In this document: positions 1 through 11,104 of the stretch, piece after piece | Layout of the letters: the number at the start of each line of letters is the position of its first letter | How positions within the stretch are numbered: the first letter of the stretch is position 1 | DNA from: Plantago elongata | Lineage: Eukaryota; Streptophyta; Magnoliopsida; Lamiales; Plantaginaceae | Direction of reading: 5' to 3' | DNA: 41,385 bases | Assembly: GCA_036897095.1 (NCBI GenBank) | Contig: JAYMSP010000783.1 | Coordinates: forward strand, 1 to 41,385 | Position numbers and translations under genes: made by a program | The notes under the pieces: generated by a model | Seen by the model: the letters and a program-made list of their open reading frames with translations, nothing else | Databases searched by the model: none | Told to the model about the DNA's origin: nothing

Positions 1-423
1 TTAATAATATTGATAGTTTTCTCAACAATATATATCCGTGTGTACCCAAATTATTTTGAGACTATTCTTATACATATTATTATAACACAATATATCCAGA
101 TAGACGGTCTCTCTGTAATTTAATGACGAATGTATAGTTTTAATAAAATTATTAGTATTAAAATAAATATTATAATAATTAATTAATTTTTATTTTGTCA
201 TATGAAAGAAAAATGGGGAACATTTGTGTTTCGTATAAAGGTAAATACAAAGTATTCTAAGAAAGGACATTTAGATAGCTTATGTAAAGACGACATATGA
301 TATCAAAAAAATCCTTTATTTTTTAAAAGTAAAATGTCAATATTGTTAATTAAATGAACTTTTTTCTAGGATGAATAAAATTAAATATTGATTATATAGA
401 CGTTTTAATTAATAACAATTGCT
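1..423. other. AT-rich intergenic DNA, no gene seen
   Basis: Very AT-rich sequence with no open frame of note, no splice-like structure and no terminal repeats that I can pair. It runs directly into the LINE relic that starts near 424. The element's 5' truncation point may lie in the last part of this stretch. Confidence 0.5.
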
Positions 424-1136
424 AAGTTGTTATGGAACGCGTATACTACGGTTGATAAGCTCTGGGTAGAATGGATTATTACATAAAGAAACGAGAGGTG
501 ATGGATGTCATATGCTAACTGCAAATTGCTCCTGGATTAATTATAAAGGTCATGATGAAGACTCGGCCATGGGTACGGACTACACACACTTGGGCTTTAG
601 CGGGACCCATCGATAGTTCACCACCAGAGCCTCATACAAAAAATTCGAGGTGAAAAGCAAGAGGTAATCTGGAAGAAATTTTGATTTGGTTGCTCTTTTT
701 TGTGTTTGGATGGCGTTAAATGATCGATTAGCAACAACGGATGGAGTGAGACGTTGAATTCCACTCTTGACACGACTTGTCTCTTTGGACGCAAGATGAA
801 ACTCAATAACACCTATTTTTTGAATGCTTCTACAGTAACCGTATTTGGCATCAAGTCTTGTGCTATCTGAAAATCAAAAGAACACCACAGGACTGGAATG
901 CAAAGCTTGATTTGATGATTTGCATTTTTGGAGGAAAGAGTTGGAACTCAAAACTATTAAAAAGTGCCTTTGTTGAAACAATTTGTGCCATAAGGATCAA
1001 GAGAAATATTGTATGTTTCCAGCAAAGACTAGCGAACCAACATCTAGAAAATAACATTATTGATGTACTGATTAATAGAGCTTGTGTAACCCTCGAATTC
1101 TTGCACAAGTTGATATTACCATTGACAACTTCTTAG
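424..1136 (+). pseudogene. L1-type LINE relic: 3' end of the reverse transcriptase ORF (zf-RVT region)
   Basis: Three stretches in different + frames together resemble the C-terminal part of plant L1 ORF2. Near 424 the frame reads KLLWNAYTTVDKLWVEWI, as in the segment before the zinc-binding region. At about 710-825 two frames give WMALNDRLATTDGVRR and then TTCLFGRKMKLNNTYFLNAS, a degraded form of the zf-RVT pattern in which the Cys/His ligands are largely lost. At 858-1136 an open stretch ends with AFVETICAIRIKRNIVCFQQ, like the family's tail ending in a W-x-E-R-N block. Several frameshifts and stops separate the pieces, so it is dead. The catalytic reverse transcriptase and endonuclease portions are absent. 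The family call is from pattern recall. Confidence 0.75.
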
Positions 1137-1640
1137 CTTTTGATTCTCCTAGTCGTTTCGATAATTTAATTATGATGCATGTATCTTATGATCAACTTAT
1201 ATTTATTGGTTGGCAAGAAATGGAGTTTAATTTTGTTCCAAAAAATATTGATGAATTTTTTAACAATATACGTGTGTTACTAGATAAACTATTTAAATAC
1301 CATCTCACCTGAAGTTCATTCGTATGGCTATTGTGTCCTTTAATATAATATATAATGATAATATAGATTTTAATATTTAATAATATAATATTTTAATATA
1401 TTTTATCAGTATTATTTATGAATAATTCGCAGACGAAGTTTCTAAATACTTATTCAGTTAAGTTTAGTTCAGTTATACTTTATTATTTTTCATACTAAAT
1501 ATTAATTTATTTCAGTTCAATTGAAATTATTAATGTGTAAATTTTTTACGAAAATATAAATTGATTTCTAGATAACTTATTTATCGGTTATTCGCAATCA
1601 ATAAAATGATTATTGTTCATGAGTCATGTAGAAGATTTTC
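1137..1640. other. AT-rich intergenic DNA upstream of the OTU gene
   Basis: Long TA-rich runs (for example around 1339-1400) and no recognisable coding sequence. The first part may be the 3' untranslated tail of the LINE relic. The last part presumably holds the promoter of the gene that starts at 2140, but I see no convincing TATA box. Confidence 0.4.
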
Positions 1641-2139
1641 TTCGTTTTTGGGCAAAGAAAAAACCCGCCGACGACATTCTTGATTGAGTCCTCGACATCA
1701 CGCGAACCAAACACGGACATTTTACTTCTTCTTTCTTCTCCAATCGCTCAACCAATCCAATATTGTACTTCTCCTTCCTTCCTTCACACTGCAAACCTTT
1801 TCATTCATTGATTCATTGCCAGCACCTTTACTCATTCCCTTTCCAATTCCCGCTTTTGGGTATATCTCACTTCTCAATTTCATCTTTCCCAATTTTCAAT
1901 CAAGCATCCTTTTTTTTTATCCCTTTTTCTGTCTTTTCCTTGGGTCAAACTCCACTTTTTCCTCCTTTTCGGTTCAATATTTTTCTGGGTTTTTCAGTTC
2001 TTCTTATCTGGAGTCTGGACGGGAGGTAAAGATTCTATCTTAGGATTCATTTCTTGCTGTATTGTCTTGTTTATTGATTGCTGTTCATCTGTTTGTAGAT
2101 AGGTCTCTCTCTGAGAAGAAGGTGAATTGATTTGGTAGT
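1641..2139 (+). promoter_or_regulatory. Probable 5' leader of the OTU gene, with a small leader intron
   Basis: From about 1690 the + strand becomes markedly pyrimidine-rich, as is common in plant 5' untranslated leaders. A plausible short intron (GT at 2026-2027, branch-like and T-rich tract, AG at 2097-2098; 73 nt) would be spliced before the ATG at 2140. The open frame across 1684-2043 is low-complexity Phe/Ser/Leu sequence from the pyrimidine tract and I do not treat it as coding. The transcription start is not defined. Confidence 0.4.
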
Positions 2140-5100
2140 ATGAATGATGCTTATGGAAACTCTGCCTCTGCCAGTGCTAGTTCCAGCTCCAGCTTGAATA
2201 GCAGCTCTCATGACACAGAGGATGATCACACCATTGCTGCCTTGTTAGCACAAGATGAAGTTTTGAGGAGTGATGCTAGCAAGCTTGGCAAGAGGCTCAC
2301 TCATTTGGACTCTATCCCGGTATGTCGTCGAATTACGTGTTTATCTCATGGTGATGATTGTTATGGTTCTTGGAAATGAGAATCCAGACTTGATCTGTTA
2401 TATGATGTTAAATGAGAATCCAGTGTGGAGAAATGAGGGTGTTGGTGTTCAATTAGTTTCAGGATAGCATGAGTGTATATCCATTACATCTAGCTATTTG
2501 ATCTTGTCGTAGAATTGTGTTTCGTCTGTCAATAGTAAGATATAGAATTAGTATCAGTTAGTAAGCATAATGAGATGTTTGTTGGTACTTAAGCAGCTTA
2601 TGAGATTTCTGGCTCATGCCTACTTAAAAGCATCTTGCACTAGAAAATAGAGAATCATCTGCTCTGTTAGTTTGGTTGGGTTTAGTTCTGTGAGAACCAA
2701 TAGAGGTAGGTATTTGGAGGTGCATTTAGTTGTGTCATGGGCCATGGGGGTGGATGTCAATTTTCATTGCTATATTTGTATGTTGGACTGACAACTGACA
2801 ACGTGTTAAAAACTCACTTGGCCTCATATTCCTGTGACCTGTGGTATTGCCGTGAATCTTCCACATTCATTTATATCATTCTTGCAATTGACGATAAATT
2901 CATGGACATATGAGTACATGTTTATCGATTCTAAGATTACATGCACTTACAAGTTTATGGTACTGGCAGCACACTCCTCGTGTGATTGGAAGTATACCAG
3001 ATCCAAATGATGCGACTTTTGACCATGAGAGACTAGCAGTGAGGTGCTTTCTTATTTCCACTTATGTGCTTCCTTTTGCATATTGTCTTTGTTATGAAAT
3101 TAGCCCTGGATGAAGATCCGGTTCATCCCACACAAACTCTAGATACTTACTCTCTCTGGTAAAATGACCACGTTAGATACTAAATCAGATATATTTTCGG
3201 ATGATTAAAATTTTGTAACAGTTACAGAAAAATAGGTTATATTAGAACACGAGTCATGGGATATGGAAGCTGTGCGGAAGATGACCCGAAAGCATTACTG
3301 TGAGATGTTTTTAACCATTGAAATTTTCTTGTGTGACTTTACCATGTATGAGGTTTGTAGTTCTTGATTTAATTCATCGCGGATGAAGTACTTCAAATTA
3401 ATGCCTGGGTTACAGGCATTCATATGCTGTTGGTGAGCTCCAATATCTGGCATATGGGAGCTCTTCAAAACACTTGATTCATAACATAGGCCAGGGATAT
3501 AGTTTATAGTACCGATGGTTAAACAAATAAGAATGAAAAAATTTGGTTTGTGGGTATTAAAGTGGGAGAGATTAATGAATAAATAGGGGAAAAAGTGTTA
3601 GTAGAATGAATAAATTAGGAAGAGGAGTCGTATATGGGGTTATCCTTTACTGTTTTTATAATGAGTATTTATTAATGACATCCAAAAAATGAAAATGAGT
3701 ATCTGTTAGCGGGGAGGAGTATCAAACTTATGCATATAATGCTTCGGTCCTTTATATATGATTACGTATAGAGTAATTGGTTTTTTCATCTCGGTGTCGC
3801 TATGTTATTCGTCTTTTGTTACCATTACATTTTGGGAACTGTTAACGTGTTTACCCACAATCAGGCTGGGAACATATGGATTAGCTGAAATGAGAATAGA
3901 AGGAGACGGAAATTGCCAGGTCTGTACTTCAAGTAATCTTTGAACAAATATTGTTTTCGCTTTAATAATGTGATGGTGTTGTTTTAATTTATTTGGTGGT
4001 GATAAAACAAAATCCGTCGAGTATTTATATGTAGAGTTTATAAGTCTTTTGGTTATGGATATGAATATTCATTTGTTCAATTTTAGTTTTAAGCCTGTCT
4101 CAGTTTCATCGTGTTGAAAGTTATAAGTATCAATTTATTTCTTTTCTACTAGACGACTTTCCATCAACTTCAATCAAGCATTGTTTACTTTATTCTCTTC
4201 CATTATATCCGGTTTTGGGTTAACCTTTTAACTTTTTGTTCGACTTACTCTACAGTTTCGAGCCCTTGCAGATCAGTTGCTTCAAGATCCAAATTACCAT
4301 AAGTATATTAGAAAGCAGGTCATCAAACAGGTATGGCTCAGATAACGTTATGCCTTTTTGGGCCGTACTTTTCTGATGTGCCCCCTCTGTCCTGCACTCC
4401 TGCTAAGAATCTCCTCCTTTCCTTATTTGCCTTGTCCCATTAGAATTGTGCTATTCCATTTTTAGCAAATTTATCTAAACCTTATCTAACCATCACCCTC
4501 ATAACACAAGTAGTTACAACTTTACCACACTCTCTATCAATCACTTTATTCATTCTTTACTTTTTAGCTCTCCTCAAAATCACACCCAACTTATAACTCG
4601 TTCATTCTTATTTACATAAATGCCTAATACTACCTTTAAAACCATTTTACACAATACATTAATAACTGTACCAGATCTCAAAGAGGGCATTCTTAGTAGG
4701 ACGAAGGAAGTAATAAAGTTCTCCATGTTCTAATCTTCATCTGTTGTCTTTTCCAGCTTAAAAGACACAAAGAGCAATATGCTAGTTATGTCCCCATGAA
4801 GTACAGAAGCTATGTGAGAAAAATGAAAAGGTCTGAGGAGTGGAGTTAGATTTCTCATTTCTCTAATTTTTCTGATAATAACCATCTTTGTAACTTAATT
4901 CTTGTAAACTATAGGCTGGGAGAGTGGGGTGATCATGTTACTTTGCAAGCAGCTGCAGATCGAGTAAGTTAAAACTTAGCTGCAGAAGACCTGGAATTCT
5001 GCATTTCATTTGTAATCCAAGATCTCCATGATCCCCAGTCCACATATTGCCTTTATTAGTACTTTTTTTTCTAATTATTTTTAATTTAACTGCATATCTT

Positions 5101-6117
5101 AATTCAAGACTTGTTTTTGCCAAAGATGCCCCAGTGATACACAATTATACACAATGCTTAACATCTCATATCAAACTAATAATTCCCTTGATGAAGTCAT
5201 TGAGGCTTTGACTCTCTGTGTTGCTTCAAGACTTCTTGAAAACTTGATTGATTGGATAGTTCATTGTCGAAGATTTTTCATAATTAGTTATGTGCCGCTA
5301 ATGTTCATAATCTATTAAATCTTCTTAATGTGCATGCTTTCTGCTTTTTCAAAGATTATAGTGGCCCCTGTGTAATGGAACTTTCTGTAGTTTGAAGCAA
5401 AAATCTGCCTGGTCACATCCTTTCGAGATACGTGCTACATTGAAATTTTGCCAAAGGATGGACATCATACCAGAGGTAAACATACTGTATACTTTGGATG
5501 TTACTCAAAATATCTATAAATATCTACATTTGTACAGCTATTCTCAATTTATGTATGGGGCTTGTGTTCTTGAAAAAATGAAAGCATGTACAGCTATTCT
5601 CAATTTATGTATTGGGCTTGTGTTATTGAAAAAATGAAAGCATGTCCTTTTGAGACTGAGTTTATGTATGCTAAAGTAGTACACTCTGATACTCTCTTAT
5701 TCATTTATTATCGTTCATCAATGTAATTTTTGGGGTTGGAGGGGTATGGTGCAATTAGGCATAAGGGGTCTGATCAAGGGTAGATATACCTCAACATGTC
5801 ATTTGAGACTTTCAGTATCATGTTCAAGTCCATCTGGATTTCTACAGTATATGATAACTATGTACCGAACCAATGCCTCAATGCTATTTTCTCTTGCTTT
5901 TTGCAGAATTGTGGCTGAGCTTTTGGAGCGAAATTCACTACAATTCCTTGTACCAAGCTGGAGGTGAGCGATTCTTCTCCTTGTGTCTGTTTCATACTTT
6001 CATGTTGTAAATTTCTCCCTTGATGAACTATTAACTGATTGATATCACATCCATGCTGTACAATTTTTGCCAGAGGTTCCTGTCAGAAAAAACCGAAAGA
6101 AGCACTGGCTCTTCTAG
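2140..6117 (+). CDS. OTU-domain deubiquitinating cysteine protease (nine exons, 230 aa)
   Basis: Predicted exons: 2140-2319, 2970-3043, 3865-3919, 4256-4330, 4757-4830, 4915-4963, 5391-5475, 5907-5963, 6074-6117. They total 693 nt and all introns are GT-AG. The protein has a Ser-rich N-terminus (residues 8-25) and then an OTU fold. The catalytic block GDGNCQFRALADQ holds the nucleophile Cys102 with the adjacent Asp99. WGDHVTLQAAAD lies near 157-168, and the catalytic His208 sits in WSEIHYNSLY. It ends in the basic RKNRKKHWLF. OTU enzymes hydrolyse ubiquitin linkages in the cytosol or nucleus. Length and ending fit the short plant OTU members (Arabidopsis OTU11/OTU12 type; the exact member is not settled). 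Introns 4 and 7 carry a MITE and a tandem duplication. Family assignment is firm; exon borders are by hand. Confidence 0.93.
3525..3722. repeat. Possible decayed Stowaway-like MITE in OTU intron 2
   Basis: Purine-rich sequence with GATTAATGAATAAATAGG-type phrases, ending in GGGGAGGAGTA at about 3712-3722. This resembles the right end of Stowaway-like elements (TIR of the CTCCCTCCGTCC kind followed by TA). I could not find a matching left terminus, so this is at best a truncated copy. Confidence 0.3.
4381..4710. mobile_element. Stowaway-like MITE in OTU intron 4
   Basis: The left end reads CCCCCTCTGTCCT followed by CTGCTAAGAATC. The right end, reverse-complemented, reads CTTCCTTCGTCCTACTAAGAATG, so both ends share the TCCT and CTAAGAAT blocks as inverted repeats about 330 bp apart. 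TA follows at 4711-4712; the left TA is not intact. There is no coding capacity. It occupies most of the intron 4331-4756 without disturbing the splice sites. The superfamily call (Tc1/mariner, Stowaway) rests on TIR similarity only. Confidence 0.6.
5532..5643. repeat. 56-bp tandem duplication in OTU intron 7
   Basis: Two adjacent 56-bp units, 5532-5587 and 5588-5643, each starting GTACAGCTATTCTCAATTTA and ending GAAAGCAT. They differ at only a few positions. The near identity points to a fairly recent duplication. It lies inside intron 5476-5906 and does not touch splice signals. Confidence 0.9.
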
Positions 6118-6776
6118 TCACCTTACCATGATTTACGCACTCGCTGGTGCTATGAGCCTTCAGTATGTGCCAGATCCAGTCAGAGCTCCAATAATGTGCG
6201 TGCTTTAGCCTCCCGCTTTAACAGGGGAAAAAAACTTAAATATCTTTGTTCCCTTATATATATTGTACTTCAAGGCTCTATAGCAGATGTTAGATCTCAT
6301 TACTGTCATTTATTTATTTTGTTTTCTTCCTGTAGTAACACACCATCTAGCGTGTAGAGATTGGGATAAACAAATTCATGTGCAGCAACCATATGTATAT
6401 TCTAGTTTTACAATTGAAGGTATAGAAGTTTATGGTGTAGTGCTACTGCTAGTGTTAAATTTAAATCAGCTTCGGGAACACATTTCCGCTCATCAGTAAT
6501 TCGGCTTCATTTATCCTCTCTTGAACATGTTTTGTGCATTTGAAACTGTCTCAAGTTACAAACCTGCTCTTGTGTACTCTGTATTTGCTTTGTATCCAAA
6601 GAAAGGGGCAGACCATGACAAATTCTTTTATGAATCGGATTTATTATGAAGATATAGGTTCGTGCGGAAATTCTCAGAAATGAAATTGCATTAATATACA
6701 TGTGTCTGTATGTGTGCACGAATGTTAAAATTTATGCAAGGTCAAATGAGCAGACCGTATAAGTGTTTCTTGATTC
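6118..6776 (+). other. 3' flank of the OTU gene, probable 3' UTR then intergenic
   Basis: Sequence after the TAG at 6115-6117. It contains short open frames on both strands without family resemblance. I see no perfect AATAAA signal, so the transcript end is not defined. Confidence 0.4.
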
Positions 6777-6779
6777 TCA

Positions 6780-6908
6780 TCTGTCGGGGTCGTGGTCAAT
6801 CTCATAGATGAGGGTGTTTAGTCCTAGTTCTTGGAAGTGCATTTGTGCATTTTCTCCGTAGTGGGGCAGCAGCCTCTCTTTGCTGAACAGCAACACTCCA
6901 TTTTTGAG
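6780..6908 (-). pseudogene. Relic of a CC-type (ROXY-like) glutaredoxin
   Basis: Read on the minus strand, this stretch gives about 43 residues ending LGLNTLIYEIDHDPDR, preceded by NGVLLFSKERLLPHYGENAQ. The layout (VVxFSKSxCCxC/S, about 12 residues, then LGVxPxxYELDxDP) is that of plant CC-type glutaredoxins, which use glutathione and bind TGA transcription factors. Here the active-site Cys pair is replaced by Arg-Leu-Leu-Pro, no start precedes it in a convincing context, and a TGA stops it right after the Asp-Pro block. The C-terminal half with the GSH site and the ALWL-type tail is missing. I read it as a dead fragment. Recognition is from pattern recall; a similarity search would settle it. 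Confidence 0.6.
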
Positions 6909-8185
6909 TTGCCGGTTTCTTTTACATTGGTTTCGTCTGTAAGAAAGCACACACTCAAACATTAAATGTTGCAATGTATTGTTACTGCTTGCCTGGAATC
7001 AGTTTGTCTTGGATGCCAGAATGAAAGCGAGAATGTGAACAATTTTTTTTCAAACAACTAAATTTTTTATTCATAAGGGTCAAGAGTACAAATAATATTC
7101 TCGACGTACAATTATACAGGAAACAGATCACAACGTCCAAATCAAAATCAAGTTCAAAAACACAACTCTAAAATTATCTAAACCAATTACAACCGAAGAA
7201 ACCAAACAAAGCCCATAACTCTACACCAGTACATACGCAAAACCATCAAATACTATCTTAATTAGCTTATGCTGCACTCCACACCTGTCTTTACAACCAA
7301 ATATGACTCTCCACCTTGCGAACAGTGACAAAGTAGGATACAGTCCCCCGTAAATTCATTTGGGTACAAACTTTGGTAGGTGTCTATGCTACCGATATCC
7401 GCACTTTTGTGCGTGTTGGTTTGGTATACAATATACACATTCATCAACCGTCACGACACTAAAGTTATTTTTTGGGTAGTATCCGGACATGCTCAATACG
7501 ACAACGGTGGTGCCGAAACACAATAGACCCACTCCAGGTCAATTCTTAATCACGTTTCTCTACCTGTGCCATCTTTTAAGTCAAGTGACAAGAAATATAA
7601 GATGAAAATGTGAACTATAAAAACTGATTAGACAATAATCAACAGAGAAAATTAACATAAACCAACAACTAGGTGCACACTACCAATTCAACGCTTCGTA
7701 CTTCGACTGGTCATTGAACGAATAATTTAAAAATAATAATTTAATCGGTTCAAGTTCAACTGCTCAAACCAATGATACCGTCGTAAAAATATACTTAATA
7801 CTAACTCCGACTTTTATATAACTTGTTTGAATTGTATAGATTTAGTATGAGAAGATTTGAAGATAGATTCTATATCCTCATCTCTTATTCCACAATACTA
7901 GACGCACACCGTCAATTTACTTTATTGTCATTCATATAATTTTTATTTCGAATAAAATATTAAATTTTTTAATGAGATACGGTTATCAATAAACGATTCA
8001 TAATTTTAGTCAAATGTCTACATTGTTAATATAATAATTTTTGTTGTAATAAGAAAAACAAATATAAATATCATTAAAAACTTGTAGTTGAGTATCAACC
8101 AGAGGTAATGTTAAGTATTTGACTATTCTATTGAGATTTTCTTTAATGGTATGTGTGACTTCTTGTTCCCCCAAAATCTAAGACA
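6909..8185. other. Intergenic DNA between the OTU and PHT4;6-like genes
   Basis: No gene is recognised. A 61-codon minus-strand frame (7447 down to 7262) precedes an AATAAA-like signal and a T-rich block at about 7043-7065 (A-rich on the minus strand). This could be the 3' end of a retroelement or retrocopy, but I cannot name it. From about 7700 to 8160 the DNA is AT-rich with nothing recognisable, and its end should include the promoter of the next gene. Confidence 0.35.
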
Positions 8186-9775
8186 ATGCAGTAGTCAGCT
8201 CTCTCAGTTGCAGCACCTTCCATCCGATCTCTACCGCTCCGCTCCGATCTCCGCCTTAAGGTTTGGTCCATCCCCGACTTGCTTTTGCGTCTGATTTCGA
8301 TTCAAATTACACTTTCTCTCATTTTCTTATTTCTCCTCATTTCTTCTATTTTGCTCCTCTTCTGCTATGCAAATGCTGAAAAAATAGCTCTTTTTTAATT
8401 ATTAAATTTCACGGATTTATTCGTTATCTGCCGGATTTATCCGATCCACTCTGAATGGATCGGAACGGATGTACATTTCGTCGCGCAGGTGACAAAATTT
8501 ATTTATGTGACTTTTTAGTTGCACAGCAGGTGTTTGTTTAAATGTTCAGCGCAAACTTCCATCTTTCTACATTTGGGATTCTCGTATGTGTTAGGTTTCG
8601 ATATCGTGGTTGTAATTGAAGTTGAAATGTGTGAATGTCTTGATAGTTTGTTTGTGTATATATGTAGTATGATCATGTTGTTGACTATTTTGGCGTCCTG
8701 GTTATGATTGAAGTGGAAGTAATAAGGAGATGTCTTATAAGACGTTGCAATTAGGATGGCGGAACTTGTACAAAACTGACTGCAGTTACGGAAATATGGG
8801 ATTGCCTTGTTTCTTGATTGTGATTTTTGTCGTTGTGTAGTTACGTTAAACCTGAATTCTTTAAGTTATTGAATATGTGATTTCCTGGTTTCTTGATCAT
8901 GTTTGACTTTGTTTTCCCAATCTTACTGATTATGAATTTAAGGTTATTTGTGGATGTAAAAGTTTGATCAAAGCTGGTTTGCTGAAAATGTGAATTGGTT
9001 TAATCAATCATGTTGAAGAGGAAATTATAGTACTCATAAGTTAGAGTGCATTGAGTAGTAGTCAAAAACTTTCGATCAAATCCAAGGTGGAGTCTTTAGC
9101 TTATTTCGTTTGTATCTCTCTCTCTCTCTCCATATTTAACAGAGTTTGAAATAAAAATTGAAAATCATGTTGTTTTGGAGCCTTTGATCTACCGTTCACT
9201 CGTTTCTGAACATGTTATGTTAAGTTTAACGTTGGCGTATGTAGATCTAGCTATTGAGATGAAGTTAAGGCTGTGGTTTTCCAAATTAAGAAAATGTATG
9301 GAAATCGAATTTTAAGTTCACACTGTTTTAGCATCTAAGAGTTTCTCAAATAACTCATGAAACAATTGTCATGTAAAAATGCTTGGCTTCTGTTCATAAA
9401 CTTGGTGATTCTGTTAAGAAATTAAAATCCTATATTAATATGTTGTTGGATCTAGTAGAGGCAATAGTAGTATATCAAGATTGGATTTCTTTTCTTACAA
9501 ATGGCAGTGCATATCTCCTCGATTTTTTTCTTTCCCTTTATTTTTTATTTTTGCTTTTCCTTTTTATTTGAGGCCTCTGTGTATAGATTTAGCCCTATGC
9601 ATCTACATCTCACTTCTGTTAAAGTGTAATGATATTTGTTTATTGCAAAATTCACTCAGTTTCTTTATCCTTTTCAGAGGGAGTGGCTTCCACCTTGGTG
9701 GTTTGTGGAGTTTCGGAATTTCTGTTTCAAACCATTGGAAGGTCGGGGTTTCTCCATTCATGAAACCAAGGGAGA
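8186..9775 (+). promoter_or_regulatory. Probable 5' leader of the PHT4;6-like gene with a 1.4-kb leader intron
   Basis: A CT-rich leader (about 8190-8260) ends in AAG followed by GT at 8261. A long T-rich stretch then leads to TTTTCAG at 9671-9677, just upstream of the coding start. Removing 8261-9677 would give a compact leader. Intron content includes a CT microsatellite at 9115-9130 and a CGGAT/ATCCG-rich patch at 8412-8470. The splice is inferred from signals only. Confidence 0.45.
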
Positions 9776-9891
9776 ATGAAGAACACAAAATTTCCAAAGC
9801 GCTATCTAATTGTGATTCTGACCTTTGTGTGCACTGGCGTATGCTACATAGAACGAGTGGGCTTCTCTATTGCATATACTGCTGCTGCTGA
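9760..9891 (+). promoter_or_regulatory. Upstream ORF overlapping the PHT4;6-like start codon
   Basis: An ATG at 9760, 16 nt before the main ATG at 9776 and in another frame, opens a 43-codon reading frame that ends at 9891, inside the main coding region. If the leader starts upstream of 9760, as the acceptor at 9676-9677 implies, scanning ribosomes would meet this ATG first. A ribosome that used it could not reinitiate at 9776 by forward scanning. This suggests translational repression or leaky scanning. Confidence 0.55.
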
Positions 9892-11104
9892 TGCTGCAGG
9901 AGTGAATCAGTCAAGCAAGGGCATTATACTTTCCACGTTTTATTATGGGTATGCATGTTCCCAAGTTCCTGGTGGTTGGGCAGCTCAGAAAATCGGAGGA
10001 AGACGAGTTCTCCTACTTTCATTCATTCTATGGTCCCTGACTTGTGCTTTTGTACCACTTGACCCCAATCGTGTTTCACTTCTGGTCATTGCCCGCTTGC
10101 TCGTTGGAGTAGCACAGGGCTTCATATTTCCTTCCATTCACACAGTACTAGCACAATGGGTCCCCCCACATGAACGATCAAGATCTGTCTCTCTAACAAC
10201 TTCGGGAATGTACTTTGGTGCTGCGGCTGGAACTCTTGTGCTTCCGAGTCTAGTCAAATTTCGGGGACCACAATCAGTTTTTCTTGCTGAGGCTGCCTTA
10301 GGTGCCATGTGGTCCCTACTTTGGTTCAAATGTGCTAGTGACCCGCCACGTTCTGAGCATCCAAAGGCTACAGCTGCTGGTTTCGGAGAAACAATATTAC
10401 CAATCAGAGGTGGTCACAAGGAAAAGGTGGAAAACGGAGGACATTCAGCAAAAACACTGAAAATCCCATGGAAGAAAATTATCTTAAGCTTGCCAGTTTG
10501 GGCAATTGTGGTGAATAACTTCACCTTCCATTATGCTCTCTATGTGCTTATGAATTGGCTCCCAACATACTTTGAATTAGGCCTCCAGCATAGTCTTGAA
10601 GAAATGGGTTCTTCCAAGATGATACCTTATTTAAACATGTTTCTCTTCTCAAACATTGGTGGGATGCTTGCAGATCACTTCATTACTCGTAGAATTTTTT
10701 CTGTGACTAGAACAAGAAAGCTTTTAAATACTGTGGGTTTTGTGGTAGCTTCTTTTGCTTTGATGGCTATTCCAATGTTTAGAACGCCTGATGGAGCCGT
10801 GCTATGTTCTTCCGTTGCTCTTGGTTTCTTGGCTCTAGGGAGAGCTGGATTTGCTGTGAATCACATGGATATTGCTCCAAGATATGCAGGAATTGTCATG
10901 GGAGTTTCTAATACGGCTGGAACATTAGCTGGCATAGTTGGGGTCGATCTTACTGGTAGACTTCTTGAGTCTGCTAAGGCAGATCAGTTGGACCTCACTA
11001 GTCCAGATAGCTGGAGAGCTGTTTTTGTAATCCCAGGGTTACTATGTATCTTGAGTTCATTTGTGTTTCTTCTACTATCTACTGGGGATAGGGTTTTTGA
11101 CTGA
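9776..11104 (+). CDS. PHT4;6: PHT4-type anion/phosphate transporter, MFS (442 aa, intronless)
   Basis: A single open frame with the alternating hydrophobic pattern of a 12-helix major facilitator. The start MKNTKFPKRYLIVILTFVCT is followed by CYIERVGFSIAY, the conserved beginning of SLC17/PHT4 carriers. GGWAAQKIGGRRV at residues 66-78 corresponds to the MFS loop 2-3 motif. RLLVGVAQGFIFPSIHTVLA follows in helix 4, and a hydrophilic central loop lies near 190-225. There is no plastid transit extension, unlike the plastid members of the family. It best matches Arabidopsis PHT4;6 (At5g44370), a Golgi phosphate carrier thought to return Pi released by glycosylation to the cytosol. The intronless coding region agrees with that. 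The start at 9776 is chosen because residues align with the family from the first codons. Confidence 0.92.
   Translation: MKNTKFPKRYLIVILTFVCTGVCYIERVGFSIAYTAAADAAGVNQSSKGIILSTFYYGYACSQVPGGWAAQKIGGRRVLLLSFILWSLTCAFVPLDPNRVSLLVIARLLVGVAQGFIFPSIHTVLAQWVPPHERSRSVSLTTSGMYFGAAAGTLVLPSLVKFRGPQSVFLAEAALGAMWSLLWFKCASDPPRSEHPKATAAGFGETILPIRGGHKEKVENGGHSAKTLKIPWKKIILSLPVWAIVVNNFTFHYALYVLMNWLPTYFELGLQHSLEEMGSSKMIPYLNMFLFSNIGGMLADHFITRRIFSVTRTRKLLNTVGFVVASFALMAIPMFRTPDGAVLCSSVALGFLALGRAGFAVNHMDIAPRYAGIVMGVSNTAGTLAGIVGVDLTGRLLESAKADQLDLTSPDSWRAVFVIPGLLCILSSFVFLLLSTGDRVFD

Noticed and set aside
1684..2043. 119-codon Phe/Ser-rich open frame
   Set aside because: It lies in the pyrimidine-rich leader of the OTU gene, and the composition explains the open frame.
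7262..7447. 61-codon minus-strand frame
   Set aside because: No family recognised. It may be a retroelement tail, but the evidence is too thin for a gene call.
8412..8470. CGGAT/ATCCG-rich patch in the PHT4;6 leader intron, similar to the hAT element's ends
   Set aside because: It shares short phrases such as GGATTTATCCG with the element at 13557-14593, but has no terminal repeat or target duplication, so I cannot call it a copy.
9481..9759. In-frame extension upstream of the uORF ATG at 9760
   Set aside because: The upstream part lies in the predicted leader intron and has low-complexity Phe/Leu sequence. Only the segment from ATG 9760 would be in the spliced leader.
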